Assembly: GCA_016946835.1 (NCBI GenBank)
Contig: JACVTC010000034.1
Coordinates: 1,440,001 to 1,469,177 of the forward strand
Source: Neocallimastix lanati (nom. inval.)
Taxonomy: Eukaryota; Neocallimastigomycota; Neocallimastigomycetes; Neocallimastigales; Neocallimastigaceae
Direction: 5' to 3'
Length of the DNA stretch: 29,177 bases
Shown here: positions 9,513-18,877 of the stretch, piece after piece
Position numbering within the stretch: the stretch's first letter is position 1
How the letters are laid out: every line of letters starts with the position of its first letter
Made by a program: the position numbers and the translations under genes
The notes under the pieces: model-generated
Databases searched by the model: none
Told to the model about the DNA's origin: nothing
Seen by the model: the letters and a program-made list of their open reading frames with translations, nothing else

Positions 9513-10063
9513 TGATGCAGTATTTAAATAAAAAGAGAATATTATCAAGAAATAAAATTAAATATAATAAATAATTAGTTAAATTATATATGTATATTAT
9601 AATAATAAATAGTAATATAAAAATTATTAAATTTATTTAATTAGTTAATAGCCAATAGGATTTAATTTATAGTAAATTAGAAATTAGAAATATAAAAGAA
9701 AAATTATTATAATTCTTTAAAAAAAAAAGGAGGTTTTTTTATTTAAAAAAAAAAAAATAGAGATAAAATTGGTTAAAATAAATATATTTGGGGAATATAT
9801 TTATTTATCAAAAATTTTAATAGTAATAAGTTAGTTAGAAATAAATAATTAATAAGATCTTTAATAACATTTTATTATAAAATTTGTATTACGACATAAA
9901 TAATTTAAATAAATAAATAAAACGACAAAACTATAATTTTTTTTATATTTTGTTTTAATATTAACGTGTATTGTAATTATATATTTTTATATTAGAATAT
10001 ATTTTTATTTAATACAATCTTGCTAACCACAAAAACATTGATACTTATAAAAATAACGTATCA
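9513..10063 (+). repeat. Element B 5' LTR (551 bp)
   Basis: Direct repeat of 17532-18077. The ends form the short inverted repeat TGAT/ATCA. The left end touches the right target duplication of element A. Confidence 0.93.
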
Positions 10064-10068
10064 AAATT

Positions 10069-10086
10069 TGGCGCCCAACGTGGGGG
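10069..10086 (+). other. Primer-binding site of element B, lysine-tRNA type
   Basis: TGGCGCCCAACGTGGGGG starts 6 nt after the LTR. It differs in only its last base from the well-known retroviral site complementary to the 3' end of tRNA-Lys1,2. Whether the host's own tRNA-Lys has this 3' end cannot be checked here. Confidence 0.85.
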
Positions 10087-10231
10087 GAAAGCAAGATCAA
10101 ATAAATTAATATGAAAATAATAAGAAAATTATAATTACAATATAATTATCATAATAGAATACTTTTTTTTTATATATAATCTTTCATTTATTTTTTCTTT
10201 TTTTTTTATCAAGTAATTATTTTTTTTTACA

Positions 10232-11389
10232 ATGTTTGACGCTACTAAACTGCAAAGGAAGCTACCACATCTGGCTGATTATGGAAAAGATGTAGACAGC
10301 TGGATGACCGACTTTGTTAAGATAATGGAGCTTTATGATATAATGGAACCAAGGCGAATTTTTATTTGGGTAAAGGAAGCTGTGGAAGAAGATATTCAAG
10401 GAGCGTTACAATCATTGGTAGTCAGACGAGGGGATGAAATGAGATATCCCACATTTAAAGAAATTCAAAATACAATTGAAGAACATTTGCACATTACAGA
10501 AAATGATAAATGTGCAGTTCTCAAAACAATACAAATAAATCAAGAAGAATCAATTAAAAAGTTTAATTACAGATATAAAAAATTATATAATAAACTCAGT
10601 TTAGAATATAGAAGACTTATATCTGTAAAGGACTACACGAATGCTATTAGCTCCCGTGTATTTCCATGCTCAAGAGTTATGGTTGCAGAATGTGATACAA
10701 TAAATGAGGCGTGTAAAATTGCAGAAGTAGCTGAGGAGACTGAAAAAGAAATAGCAAATATAAATCAAAGAAATGAAATTAATAATATGAGGAATCATAT
10801 TATGTTTACTCAGAATCAGCCGGATAATAGCTTACTAATGCGACATCCATTCTACGAAAACTTACAGTTAAATCAATTACCTATGAACCATAATAATAAT
10901 ATATTCCAGGAAAGAAATAATTGGAATTCTAAATCTAGATTATGGAACAATAATAATAATTTCAGAAATTCAAATTATGTATATCACATGAGTAATCCAT
11001 ATAATAATCCAAATTATTACTTGAATAATAAAAATGATATTAATAAAATGAACTATGGAAATTTTACAAATCGTTATAATAGTAGATTTAATTATAATAA
11101 ATTTTGGCACAGTAATAATATTAATCAATATATGAATAATAATAACAAATATAATATGAACAATATGAATAATAATCAGCCATCCAATGAAATAAGAGAC
11201 AATAAGACGAATCATTATTTAAACAATTTGAACAACAATATTAATATAACAAATAATGATAAAGAACATGACAACCAAATGTTTAACAATAATAAATTTA
11301 ATACAAATAATATGATTCAATCCTTTAATTATCAAAATGGAAATAATCACAACAATGGGATAGAAAATAATAATGTCAGTAATACTTAG
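10232..11389 (+). CDS. gag: Element B Gag (capsid and Asn-rich tail, knuckle displaced)
   Basis: 385 aa from the first ATG, 146 nt after the primer-binding site. Residues 1 to about 185 are a helical capsid region clearly related to the Gag of D: both have DVDSW near the N terminus, an IFIWV or IHTWA block, and the motif FN(Y/W)RYKKLYN. The remaining 200 residues are Asn/Tyr-rich low complexity. The frame ends at TAG (11387-11389) without the CCHC knuckle expected at a Gag C terminus. The knuckle lies just downstream in the -1 frame (see 11383-11547). No slippery heptamer is visible at this junction, so a one-base deletion (or two-base insertion) in this copy is the simplest reading. Confidence 0.88.
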   Translation: MFDATKLQRKLPHLADYGKDVDSWMTDFVKIMELYDIMEPRRIFIWVKEAVEEDIQGALQSLVVRRGDEMRYPTFKEIQNTIEEHLHITENDKCAVLKTIQINQEESIKKFNYRYKKLYNKLSLEYRRLISVKDYTNAISSRVFPCSRVMVAECDTINEACKIAEVAEETEKEIANINQRNEINNMRNHIMFTQNQPDNSLLMRHPFYENLQLNQLPMNHNNNIFQERNNWNSKSRLWNNNNNFRNSNYVYHMSNPYNNPNYYLNNKNDINKMNYGNFTNRYNSRFNYNKFWHSNNINQYMNNNNKYNMNNMNNNQPSNEIRDNKTNHYLNNLNNNINITNNDKEHDNQMFNNNKFNTNNMIQSFNYQNGNNHNNGIENNNVSNT

Positions 11390-11547
11390 TAACTAATAAA
11401 AACTCAATTAACAACAATAATAACAACCATGTGAATTGTTACCGTTGCACAATGAATGGACATAGAGCTTCAGAATGTCCTTATACATTTAAGCAATTGG
11501 CTGAATTGGAAGAAAAAGGATTGCTCAATAAACATTTAAACCAATAG
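11383..11547 (+). CDS. Element B nucleocapsid fragment (zinc knuckle) in shifted frame
   Basis: A 54-codon open segment with no ATG before the knuckle. It encodes a CX2CX4HX4C knuckle (C-Y-R-C, H, C) at 11437-11478. It then runs through a Gag C terminus like those of A and D and ends at TAG (11545-11547). The frame is -1 relative to upstream gag, and pol is a further -1. It is the missing C-terminal part of Gag, cut off by a frame change near 11384-11389. Confidence 0.8.
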   Translation, partial: YLVTNKNSINNNNNNHVNCYRCTMNGHRASECPYTFKQLAELEEKGLLNKHLNQ

Positions 11548-11570
11548 ATGGGAGAAGGACAACTTCCATT
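11535..11570 (+). promoter_or_regulatory. -1 programmed ribosomal frameshift signal, element B gag/pol
   Basis: TTTAAAC (11535-11541) lies in the knuckle frame as T TTA AAC, one codon before TAG. Five nt later an 8-bp stem (11547-11554 with 11563-11570, two G-U pairs) closes an 8-nt loop, AAGGACAA. A -1 slip enters the pol frame, which is open with no stop to 16130. The layout matches A and D. Confidence 0.87.
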
Positions 11571-14500
11571 AACCAAACCAATAAAATAATATTCAAAAAT
11601 AATGACTCATATAATAATAATAATAAAACAATGTTCAAAAATAATGACTCATATAATAATAATAATAATAAAATAATGTTCAAAAATAACGACTCATATA
11701 ATAATAATAATAATAATAATAATATAATGACAATGGTAGACGATCAAACAATATTACCTATAATTAATAATAATATTAAAGAAAAACAAAAATGTAATGA
11801 CCTTAATATAAACAATAATAGTAACACTACACAAAATACATTAAATAGACCAATTGAAATTATAGCAGCCGCTACTCGAAATTCAAGAAATAAATTAAAC
11901 AAACATAATGAAAAACCATACAATAGAAAGGAAGTGAGATTTAATTTAAAGGACAATCCAAAACCAATACAAACGGCAGCTATGAGTCATAATAATATTA
12001 ATAATAATACTAGTGATAATAAAATTAGTACTAATAATAGTATTAATAATAATTATAATAATAATATTAATAATAAAAATAATATCGATTATAGTAATAC
12101 AAATGTTAATAATAATTATAATAATATTAATAATCATAAGAATAATAAGAATAATGAATATGAAAACAATAATAAGAATAATAATAATAAAATTAATCAT
12201 AATATAGACAATTATAACGATAATGCGAATAATGATAATAAAAATAATAATACTATAGATAATTATAATAGTAATAATGATTTTAATGAAAATAAGGAAA
12301 ATAATACTTACGACTATTTTAAAGAAAATACTGTCACCAATAATGATGATAATACTCATAACAATACAAGCAATACCCAAAGGGTTGAACGAGAAGATAT
12401 AGAACCTAATGAAGATGTAATTATGATAGAAGAATCTGAAGAATCTGAAGATAATGATGCTGATAAAGAAAATTATAACTCTAAAAATTATAATAATATT
12501 TTACCTGGTAGATCTAAGAATTTTAATAATATAATTAAGGAAAACCCGGATATGGTCTTTAATAGTGAAAATCGTAAAACAGAAAAACTAGAATATCTTG
12601 ATCCTTCCTTTATAACAGAGAAAAATATTCGAAATGTTAAAGGTAAAAATAGGGAAGAAAAAATCAAAGATATAAAAAATAAAGCTAAGAAAATAAATAC
12701 CGACATTGAGCAAAGTGAAACTTCTTTTAAGAAACCTGAAAAACACATCAAACTTATGGAAAAATTTGGTGATTATTATATTCAAGATTTAATAAAAGAA
12801 ATTGCATCAACTGATGTAATAACAAAATTAGTTTACCTTTTAGATCTTTTTCCAAAATTCCGTACAGAATTTTTAAAAGCTTTAAAATTAGCGCCTAAAC
12901 AAACAATAACAAATGTGATGACGGTTATCACAAAACATAAAATAATTAAAGTTTGCGGTAAAGTAGAAAATAATGACTGTGAAATATTTTTAGATACGTG
13001 TGCTAGTGTCAACTTTATCACACGTTCTGCTTTAAATAAATTAAAAATCAACAAACCTTCTATTGGTAGAATTTCTGAAACAATATTTCAAGCGTACTCT
13101 AATTCTTCAACAGAGAGTGATATCTATGACTTACAGATTTCTATTGGTAGTAAAACTTTTAATGAATATTTCAGAATAATAGAAAAGGATGATATTTTCG
13201 ATATCTTAATTGGTGTTGATTCTCTAAAGAATAATAGATTTGATATTAACTTAGTAGATGATACTTTATATTATATTGATGAAAATAATAATTACATTAA
13301 ACTAGCAGATCTATTTTATGATATCAATCTTAATAATACTTACAAGGATGATGAGGATATAGAAAAACATCAAAATACAAAATCTGAACCTTTTTTATTA
13401 ACAATTACAGTTACCAATGATAAAGAAATTACGAACACTAATGAATTACCTAACACGAAAGAACATTTAATTAACGAAATAATATCTTCTGTTCCTAATA
13501 AATTTAAAAATAAAATTAGTAAATTATTTTTTAAATTTAAAAATGTAGTTGCAATTAAAACAGATGATTTAGGAAGGTCAAAATTATTACCTCACAGGAT
13601 TGAATTAATTCCAAAATCTTCACCCATAAAGTTAAAAGCTTACCGTTTATCCAAAGCGCAAACAAAAGCTCTAAAGGAAATTTTGATTAAGCTAATAGAA
13701 AACAAACTAATAGAGCCATCCTACTCTTCATGGGCATTTCCAGTAGTACTAGTTCCAAAGAAAAACGGCGACTGGAGAATGTGTGTCGACTTTAGGGCTT
13801 TAAACAATATAACTATTAAGGATTCCTATGCTTTGCCCTTAATTGATGACATATTAATGTTTATTGGAAAGAACGCTAAAATACTCTCTACTATTGATCT
13901 TTTTTCTGGTTATCATCAGGTTCCAATGAATCCTGATGATAAAGATAAAACAACATTCACAACGATGTTTGGAAACTATAAATTTTGTGTGATGCCGTTT
14001 GGGCTATGTAATGCACCGGCTACATTTCAACGTGAAATGAACCGGATTTTTTTTGACTTGATTGGAGTATGCTTATTTGTTTACATTGACGATTTAGTAA
14101 TATTTTCTGACTCAATTGAATCACACATTACTCATCTTACTAAAGTATTCCAAATCCTAGCAGACAATGGTTTGAAAATAAACTTAGAAAAATGTTCTTT
14201 TTTCAAAGAAGAAGTAGTCCTTCTTGGTCATGTATTATCCACAAAAGGTATTGCCCCGATTCCTGATAAGATTAAAGTTATAATTAACTGGCTACCCCCT
14301 AAAAATATCACTCAACTTAAATCATTTTTGGGAGCTGTTGGTTATTATCGGAAATTTATTAAAAATTTTGCTCAGATTGCAAATCCTCTGTTTAACCTCT
14401 TAAAGAAAGATGTACCGTATGAATGGTCCGAAAAGTGCAACATAGCCTTTGAAAAATTAAAAATGTCACTAACGGTTGCCCCTATTTTAACTCCTCCTGA

Positions 14501-16130
14501 TTATTCTAAACCATTTATTATCCGAACAGATGCTTCCAGAGATGGACTTGGTGGAGTACTTCTCCAAACAAATGAAAATTCAATTGAAATCCCCATATAT
14601 TTTGAAAGTAGAACTCTTTCCGCTGCTGAATCTAATTATAGTGTTACTGATTTAGAAGGCAAAGCAATATTTCATTGTGTTAAAAAATTTAAACCCTATT
14701 TTAGTGGAAGCCCTTTTACCACTATCGTTTATACAGATCATAAACCCTTGGTTAGTATATTTGCTAATAGAGAGCCTTCAAATAATCGCCACCTTAAATG
14801 GGTTACTGAACTATCAATATTAAATGTTCAAGTCCAATTTCAAGAGGGGAAGAAGAACGTTATTGCTGACGCTTTATCTAGGTTACCTACAAAAGAAATA
14901 CATGAAAATAAAGAAATATTAAATGCATTAGTAAACAATGATGTTTTATCCAATAATAGCAATGATAGTATAAATAAATTTATGAATGAATTTATAAATA
15001 AGAGAATTATAAATATTGATGGTGTGGAATATCTTAAACAAGGAGAACAACTGAGAAGAATAGTTCACAACAAAGAAGAGAAGCAAAAATTAATCGAAGA
15101 AGCCCATGGTCTAGGCCATGAAGGAGCTTATAAAACTTATAGCAGACTGAAGAGGGATTACTACTGGGGAAATATGAAAAAAGATATACAAATACTAATA
15201 AAATGTTGTCACAAGTGTCAAACTTGTCGACCACAAAAATTAAATAAATATACCGAAAATATTGCAACTGTACCTGAATATCCTTTCTCAAGAGTTGGGT
15301 TGGATCTAATAGGACCATTACCTATAACAAATAAAGGTAATAGATATATAATTGTATTAGTAGATTATCTTACCAAATGGGTGGAAGCAGAACCCTTACA
15401 ATCTGCCGAATCTCAAGATGTAATAAATTTTCTCAAGAAAATATTTGTACGACATGGTGTTCCTGAAATTTTAGTTACTGACAATGGTCCACAGTTTACT
15501 TCCGATAAGACAAAAGCATTTTTGGACCTTAACGACATTTATGTAAATTATGTTGCAACCTATCACCCCTCGTCTAATGGAGAAGTAGAAAACAGAAATA
15601 GGGAAATAGGTAAGTATCTCAGGTTACTCGGAGAAGAGGATTCGCAGTGGGACGAAACACTTTATAGTGCTCTTTGGGCTTTAAGAACGTGCAAGAATGA
15701 AGTTACGAAACACAGCAGCTTTGAATTGTTGTATGGTCGGAGAGACTTACAACCATTCGAACTCACTGTTAATGTCGAATCCAAAAATGACTGGGAAGAC
15801 GAAGAAGAATTTTGGCTGAGGAAATTTATTAACCATGACCGTTGGATCCGTGAAGCAATAAAGAACATTGAAACAGCAAACAAGTTGTGGGAAGATCGTA
15901 GAAAACAAATAAAAAGAATGAGAGCAAAGTATAAGCCAGGTGATCTTGTTTTGGTCAAATTGTTCAACAGAAAGAAGCTGGATCCGTTTTTCACAGGCCC
16001 ACTAAAGATCGTTAAACAAGAGTTCAATACAGTAACAGTTTGCGATCCAGTAACTGGGGAAGTTGCTGATAGGAACATTCATTTAAAAAATATTATTCCA
16101 TATTTCACAGAATTGAATTTAGAAGAATAA
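11538..16130 (+). CDS. pol: Element B Pol (protease, RT, RNase H, integrase) with Asn-rich leader
   Basis: About 1,530 aa read by -1 frameshifting; the first ATG is at 11631. The N terminus has three near-identical copies of FKNNDSYNNNN (about 11589-11729), then motif LKDNPKPI and a roughly 180-residue Asn-rich tract. The protease active site is D-T-C at 12993-13001. The RT has V-Y-I-D-D with the Asp pair at 14088-14093. The RNase H Asp is at 14529 (IRTDASRDG). The integrase HHCC finger is near 15100-15225. Catalytic D 15303, D 15480 and E 15588 give D-35-E spacing, and FTGPLKIV ends the C-terminal module. There is no chromodomain and no internal stop, so pol itself looks intact. Confidence 0.95.
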   Translation, partial: KPIDGRRTTSINQTNKIIFKNNDSYNNNNKTMFKNNDSYNNNNNKIMFKNNDSYNNNNNNNNIMTMVDDQTILPIINNNIKEKQKCNDLNINNNSNTTQNTLNRPIEIIAAATRNSRNKLNKHNEKPYNRKEVRFNLKDNPKPIQTAAMSHNNINNNTSDNKISTNNSINNNYNNNINNKNNIDYSNTNVNNNYNNINNHKNNKNNEYENNNKNNNNKINHNIDNYNDNANNDNKNNNTIDNYNSNNDFNENKENNTYDYFKENTVTNNDDNTHNNTSNTQRVEREDIEPNEDVIMIEESEESEDNDADKENYNSKNYNNILPGRSKNFNNIIKENPDMVFNSENRKTEKLEYLDPSFITEKNIRNVKGKNREEKIKDIKNKAKKINTDIEQSETSFKKPEKHIKLMEKFGDYYIQDLIKEIASTDVITKLVYLLDLFPKFRTEFLKALKLAPKQTITNVMTVITKHKIIKVCGKVENNDCEIFLDTCASVNFITRSALNKLKINKPSIGRISETIFQAYSNSSTESDIYDLQISIGSKTFNEYFRIIEKDDIFDILIGVDSLKNNRFDINLVDDTLYYIDENNNYIKLADLFYDINLNNTYKDDEDIEKHQNTKSEPFLLTITVTNDKEITNTNELPNTKEHLINEIISSVPNKFKNKISKLFFKFKNVVAIKTDDLGRSKLLPHRIELIPKSSPIKLKAYRLSKAQTKALKEILIKLIENKLIEPSYSSWAFPVVLVPKKNGDWRMCVDFRALNNITIKDSYALPLIDDILMFIGKNAKILSTIDLFSGYHQVPMNPDDKDKTTFTTMFGNYKFCVMPFGLCNAPATFQREMNRIFFDLIGVCLFVYIDDLVIFSDSIESHITHLTKVFQILADNGLKINLEKCSFFKEEVVLLGHVLSTKGIAPIPDKIKVIINWLPPKNITQLKSFLGAVGYYRKFIKNFAQIANPLFNLLKKDVPYEWSEKCNIAFEKLKMSLTVAPILTPPDYSKPFIIRTDASRDGLGGVLLQTNENSIEIPIYFESRTLSAAESNYSVTDLEGKAIFHCVKKFKPYFSGSPFTTIVYTDHKPLVSIFANREPSNNRHLKWVTELSILNVQVQFQEGKKNVIADALSRLPTKEIHENKEILNALVNNDVLSNNSNDSINKFMNEFINKRIINIDGVEYLKQGEQLRRIVHNKEEKQKLIEEAHGLGHEGAYKTYSRLKRDYYWGNMKKDIQILIKCCHKCQTCRPQKLNKYTENIATVPEYPFSRVGLDLIGPLPITNKGNRYIIVLVDYLTKWVEAEPLQSAESQDVINFLKKIFVRHGVPEILVTDNGPQFTSDKTKAFLDLNDIYVNYVATYHPSSNGEVENRNREIGKYLRLLGEEDSQWDETLYSALWALRTCKNEVTKHSSFELLYGRRDLQPFELTVNVESKNDWEDEEEFWLRKFINHDRWIREAIKNIETANKLWEDRRKQIKRMRAKYKPGDLVLVKLFNRKKLDPFFTGPLKIVKQEFNTVTVCDPVTGEVADRNIHLKNIIPYFTELNLEE
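11589..11729 (+). repeat. Three-copy repeat in the N-terminal Pol leader of element B
   Basis: Units of about 48 bp encode FKNNDSY followed by a variable Asn run and Lys-Thr/Ile-Met. They are interspersed with AAT codon microsatellites. Copy number probably changes by slippage. Confidence 0.8.
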
Positions 16131-16169
16131 GGATACATATATATATACAAAAAAAAAAAAAATTAACAG

Positions 16170-16201
<32 letters not shown>

Positions 16202-16322
16202 GTAATAATTAAATTATATTGAAACTTCAAAACCTCAAAATTGAAATTTCAAAATCTGAATTTAAAACTTATAATTTTGAAATTTATTTTATTCATTACT
16301 TAACATTTGATAAATTTTATCT

Positions 16323-16389
<67 letters not shown>

Positions 16390-16426
16390 AAAAAAAAAAA
16401 AAAATAAATAAAAATAAAAATAAAAA

Positions 16427-16461
<35 letters not shown>

Positions 16462-16573
16462 ATAATAATAATAATAATTATATATAAGAACTGATTATAT
16501 TAGATATAATAATAAAATATATAAACATAGATAGTATAGATAGTATAATTAACTATAATATAGACAATATAAC

Positions 16574-16760
16574 GTAATAGATAGTATAATAATATAAATA
16601 TTATATATTGAGTAAAATAATAAAATATTGATAATATAACAAATAGATAGTATAATAATATAAATATTATATATTGAGTAAAATAATAAAATATAGATGA
16701 AATAACAAAAAGATAGTATAATAATATATATTATTAACTAAAATAACAAAATAGATAGTA
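16574..16760. repeat. 66-bp tandem repeat
   Basis: The block beginning GATAGTATAATAATATA starts at 16580, 16646 and 16712, exactly 66 bp apart. A partial further copy starts 42 bp later at 16754. The units are AT-only except for single G and C positions. Confidence 0.8.
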
Positions 16761-17202
16761 TTATAATATAAAATAATATGAATGTTATAGATAGATATAA
16801 TAATATAATAATATACAAAAATAATAATAGTATATATTTTAAAACCATAGGTTCAACACTAAATTAAGACATTGATTCAAAAGATTATTTTATTTTTTTT
16901 AATTATAATTTTATTTGGATAATAATGATTATAATACATATTAATGATAATTAAAAAAATACATGGCGAAAAGAAAATAATGTGAACATAATGAGATTTG
17001 ACAAAGAAATTTGACGTTATAAATTCTAAATTATACGATATTTCCAAATATATATATATTTATATAACAAATGGTAACAATGAAATTAAATCAATTAATA
17101 AAAATAATAATTGAATGTAATTATCAATTTAAATATGTAATCATCAATTTAAATATATTATAATAATAATAATAATAATAATAACATAATATACATACCT
17201 AA

Positions 17203-17237
<35 letters not shown>

Positions 17238-17348
17238 CCATGAATAAGACATTTACATTGATAAACTTCACATGTTCAATGAATTAATAATTGACCAATA
17301 AAATAATAATAATTCATATAAAATTTTTTTTTGAACAAAGATTTAATT

Positions 17349-17381
<33 letters not shown>

Positions 17382-17399
<18 letters not shown>

Positions 17400-17419
17400 A
17401 AACTAGCAAATTTAAATGG

Positions 17420-17453
<34 letters not shown>

Positions 17454-17491
17454 CCATTTAAATTTGCTAGTTTGTTTTTTTTTTTTTTTTT
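17382..17491. repeat. Perfect 110-bp palindrome
   Basis: Both arms are 55 nt around a centre at 17436/17437. From outside in each arm has a 17-nt A (or T) run, the unique block CAAACTAGCAAATTTAAATG, then GATTT and an AT repeat. The centre is (AT)n, so there is no real loop. I found no mismatch. The left A run continues out to 17355. Confidence 0.9.
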
Positions 17492-17518
17492 GGACTTCAA
17501 GGGACGAAGTCTAGGCTA

Positions 17519-17531
17519 AGCGGGGGCGTCT
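17519..17531 (+). other. Polypurine tract of element B
   Basis: AGCGGGGGCGTCT directly precedes the right LTR and mirrors the AGTGGGGGCATCT of element A. It is the expected plus-strand primer site. Confidence 0.75.
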
Positions 17532-18077
17532 TGATGCAGTATTTAAATAAAAAGAGAATATTATCAAGAAATAAAATTAAATATAATAAATAATTAGTTA
17601 AATTATATATGTATATTATAATAATAAATAGTAATATAAAAATTATTAAATTTATTTAATTAGTTAATAGCCAATAGGATTTAATTTATAGTAAATTAGA
17701 AATTAGAAATATAAAAGAAAAATTATTATAATTCTTTAAAGAAAAGGGAGGTTTTTTTATTTAAAAAAAAATAGAGATAAAATTGGTTAAAATAAATATA
17801 TTTGGGGAATATATTTATTTATCAAAAATTTTAATAGTAATAAGTTAGTTAGAAATAAATAATTAATAAGATCTTTAATAACATTTTATTATAAAATTTG
17901 TATTACGACATAAATAATTTAAATAAATAAATAAAACGACAAAACTATAATTTTTTTTATATTTTGTTTTAATATTAACGTGTATTGTAATTATATATTT
18001 TTATATTAGAATATATTTTTATTTAATACAATCTTGCTAACCACAAAAACATTGATACTTATAAAAATAACGTATCA
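17532..18077 (+). repeat. Element B 3' LTR (546 bp)
   Basis: Direct repeat of 9513-10063. It is five bases shorter because of poly-A length differences. It ends ATCA and is followed by TTAA and the split family-D LTR. Confidence 0.93.
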
Positions 18078-18081
18078 TTAA

Positions 18082-18132
18082 TGATACGGAACTAACTAAT
18101 AATTCGTATTATACTATTGGAAATTATAATTA
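18082..18132 (+). repeat. Family-D solo LTR, left part (split by element C)
   Basis: It begins TGATACGGAACTA and continues at 25165 after removal of element C and one AATTA. The joined LTR is about 768 bp and resembles the LTR of element D throughout. Both outer flanks read TTAA (18078-18081 and 25882-25885), compatible with a short target duplication. Confidence 0.75.
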
Positions 18133-18608
18133 TGTTGAAATTACAACTGAATTAAATTTCAATTTCAATTAATTTCAATTAAAATTATTAAAAACAAAAT
18201 AATTAATAAAAATTTATAATTCATTAATTATTCTTTAAATTTTATTTATTTTATAATATTATAAGTTATTTGATCATCTTAGGACCAGCTTAGGCCTACT
18301 GATTCTAATGATATCATATTAAACTTAAATATTATTAATAAATAAAATATTTATTAACATGAATCATTTGGTCATGCCATCCTTGATTCATAAATTAATG
18401 TTTATGTATTAATTTATGTTATATTGATTTAATTAATTATTAATTATTAATTACTATATTAAATATTTAAATTTAATATTATATTATATATATTAGCTAA
18501 TATATTAGATTAAAAAATATAATTTATTTATATTAAACATATTCTTATACTAAATATTATTATTATCAACTTTATATTATTATTATCAATATTCTCAAAC
18601 CTACAAAG

Positions 18609-18615
18609 TATAAAA
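18609..18615 (+). promoter_or_regulatory. TATA box of element C LTR
   Basis: TATAAAA lies 37 nt upstream of GTAAGGTTAT (18646), the predicted transcript 5' end. The box and its distance to that sequence are kept in the diverged LTR copy at 25906-26613 (40 nt there, on the minus strand). Confidence 0.65.
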
Positions 18616-18645
18616 AGAAAATTCAAATTTATCTTTTTGTCCTTT

Positions 18646-18655
18646 GTAAGGTTAT
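18646..18655 (+). other. Predicted self-primer of element C (5' end of transcript)
   Basis: GTAAGGTTAT is the exact reverse complement of the ten bases that follow the LTR. Placed 37 nt after a TATA box, it would form the very 5' end of the genomic RNA. It can also fold locally (GGTTA/TAACC, 18650-18663). The transcription start is inferred. Confidence 0.65.
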
Positions 18656-18867
18656 AGTTAACCTATTATAATATAACTATATATTTTTATTAATAAATAA
18701 AAATTTTTATCATATCAAACCAATTATTAGTTTTAATTAAGTGTTAAATTAACAAATTTAACTTTATAACTCTTTTATTTTAGTAATTTACTTATATCTA
18801 TATAGTTATATTATATAGATATATCAACCTGATTCCTCGTTAAATTCAACCTGTTTACTTTTTAACA

Positions 18868-18877
18868 ATAACCTTAC
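18868..18877 (+). other. Self-priming primer-binding site of element C
   Basis: ATAACCTTAC abuts the last base of the LTR, where tRNA-primed elements have a TGG site. It pairs perfectly with 18646-18655. Tf1 of fission yeast and sushi-type chromoviruses use this arrangement: the RNA 5' end folds back and primes reverse transcription. Confidence 0.7.

Larger units (their letters stand above)
16131..17521 (+). other. Repetitive 3' UTR of element B
   Basis: There is no gene. It contains an A64 tract (16324-16387), further A and ATA runs, a 66-bp tandem repeat (16574-16760), A runs near 17204-17234 and 17355-17398, a 110-bp palindrome (17382-17491), and a short hairpin GACTTC/GAAGTC (17493-17498 with 17506-17511) just before the polypurine tract. 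Confidence 0.85.
9513..18077 (+). mobile_element. Element B: Ty3/gypsy LTR retrotransposon
   Basis: The element is 8,565 bp. Its LTRs begin TGAT and end ATCA. They measure 551 and 546 bp; the length difference comes from two poly-A tracts near 9720-9760 and 17738-17775, with a few substitutions there. A lysine-tRNA-type primer-binding site, gag, a displaced zinc knuckle, a 1,500-codon pol, a 1.4-kb repetitive 3' UTR and a polypurine tract follow. Flanks (ATTTT left, TTAAT right) do not form a target duplication, so one side may have been altered. It is related to D in Gag and to A and D in Pol. Confidence 0.93.
18133..18867 (+). repeat. Element C 5' LTR (735 bp)
   Basis: Direct repeat of 24425-25159 at a constant offset of 6,292. 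It contains an inverted repeat ATGAATCA/TGATTCAT (18359-18366, 18384-18391), a TATA box at 18609, and a 12-bp hairpin (18793-18804 with 18812-18823) near its end. That hairpin is also present in the diverged inverted copy at 25906-26613. Confidence 0.95.

Noticed and set aside
11744-12785. Several minus-strand and alternative-frame ORFs rich in Ile
   Set aside because: They are mirror readings of the AAT repeats and linker inside element B pol, which is clearly the real gene.
15662-16078. 138-codon minus-strand ORF with hydrophobic content
   Set aside because: It lies entirely antisense to the integrase C terminus of B and resembles no protein I know; codon bias of the sense strand explains it.
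16219-16407. 62-codon ORF after element B pol
   Set aside because: Two thirds of it is poly-Lys from the A64 tract; it lies in the 3' UTR.
9508-18082. Target-site duplication for element B
   Set aside because: Left flank ATTTT and right flank TTAAT do not match; TTAA recurs nearby but is too common in this DNA to claim as a duplication.
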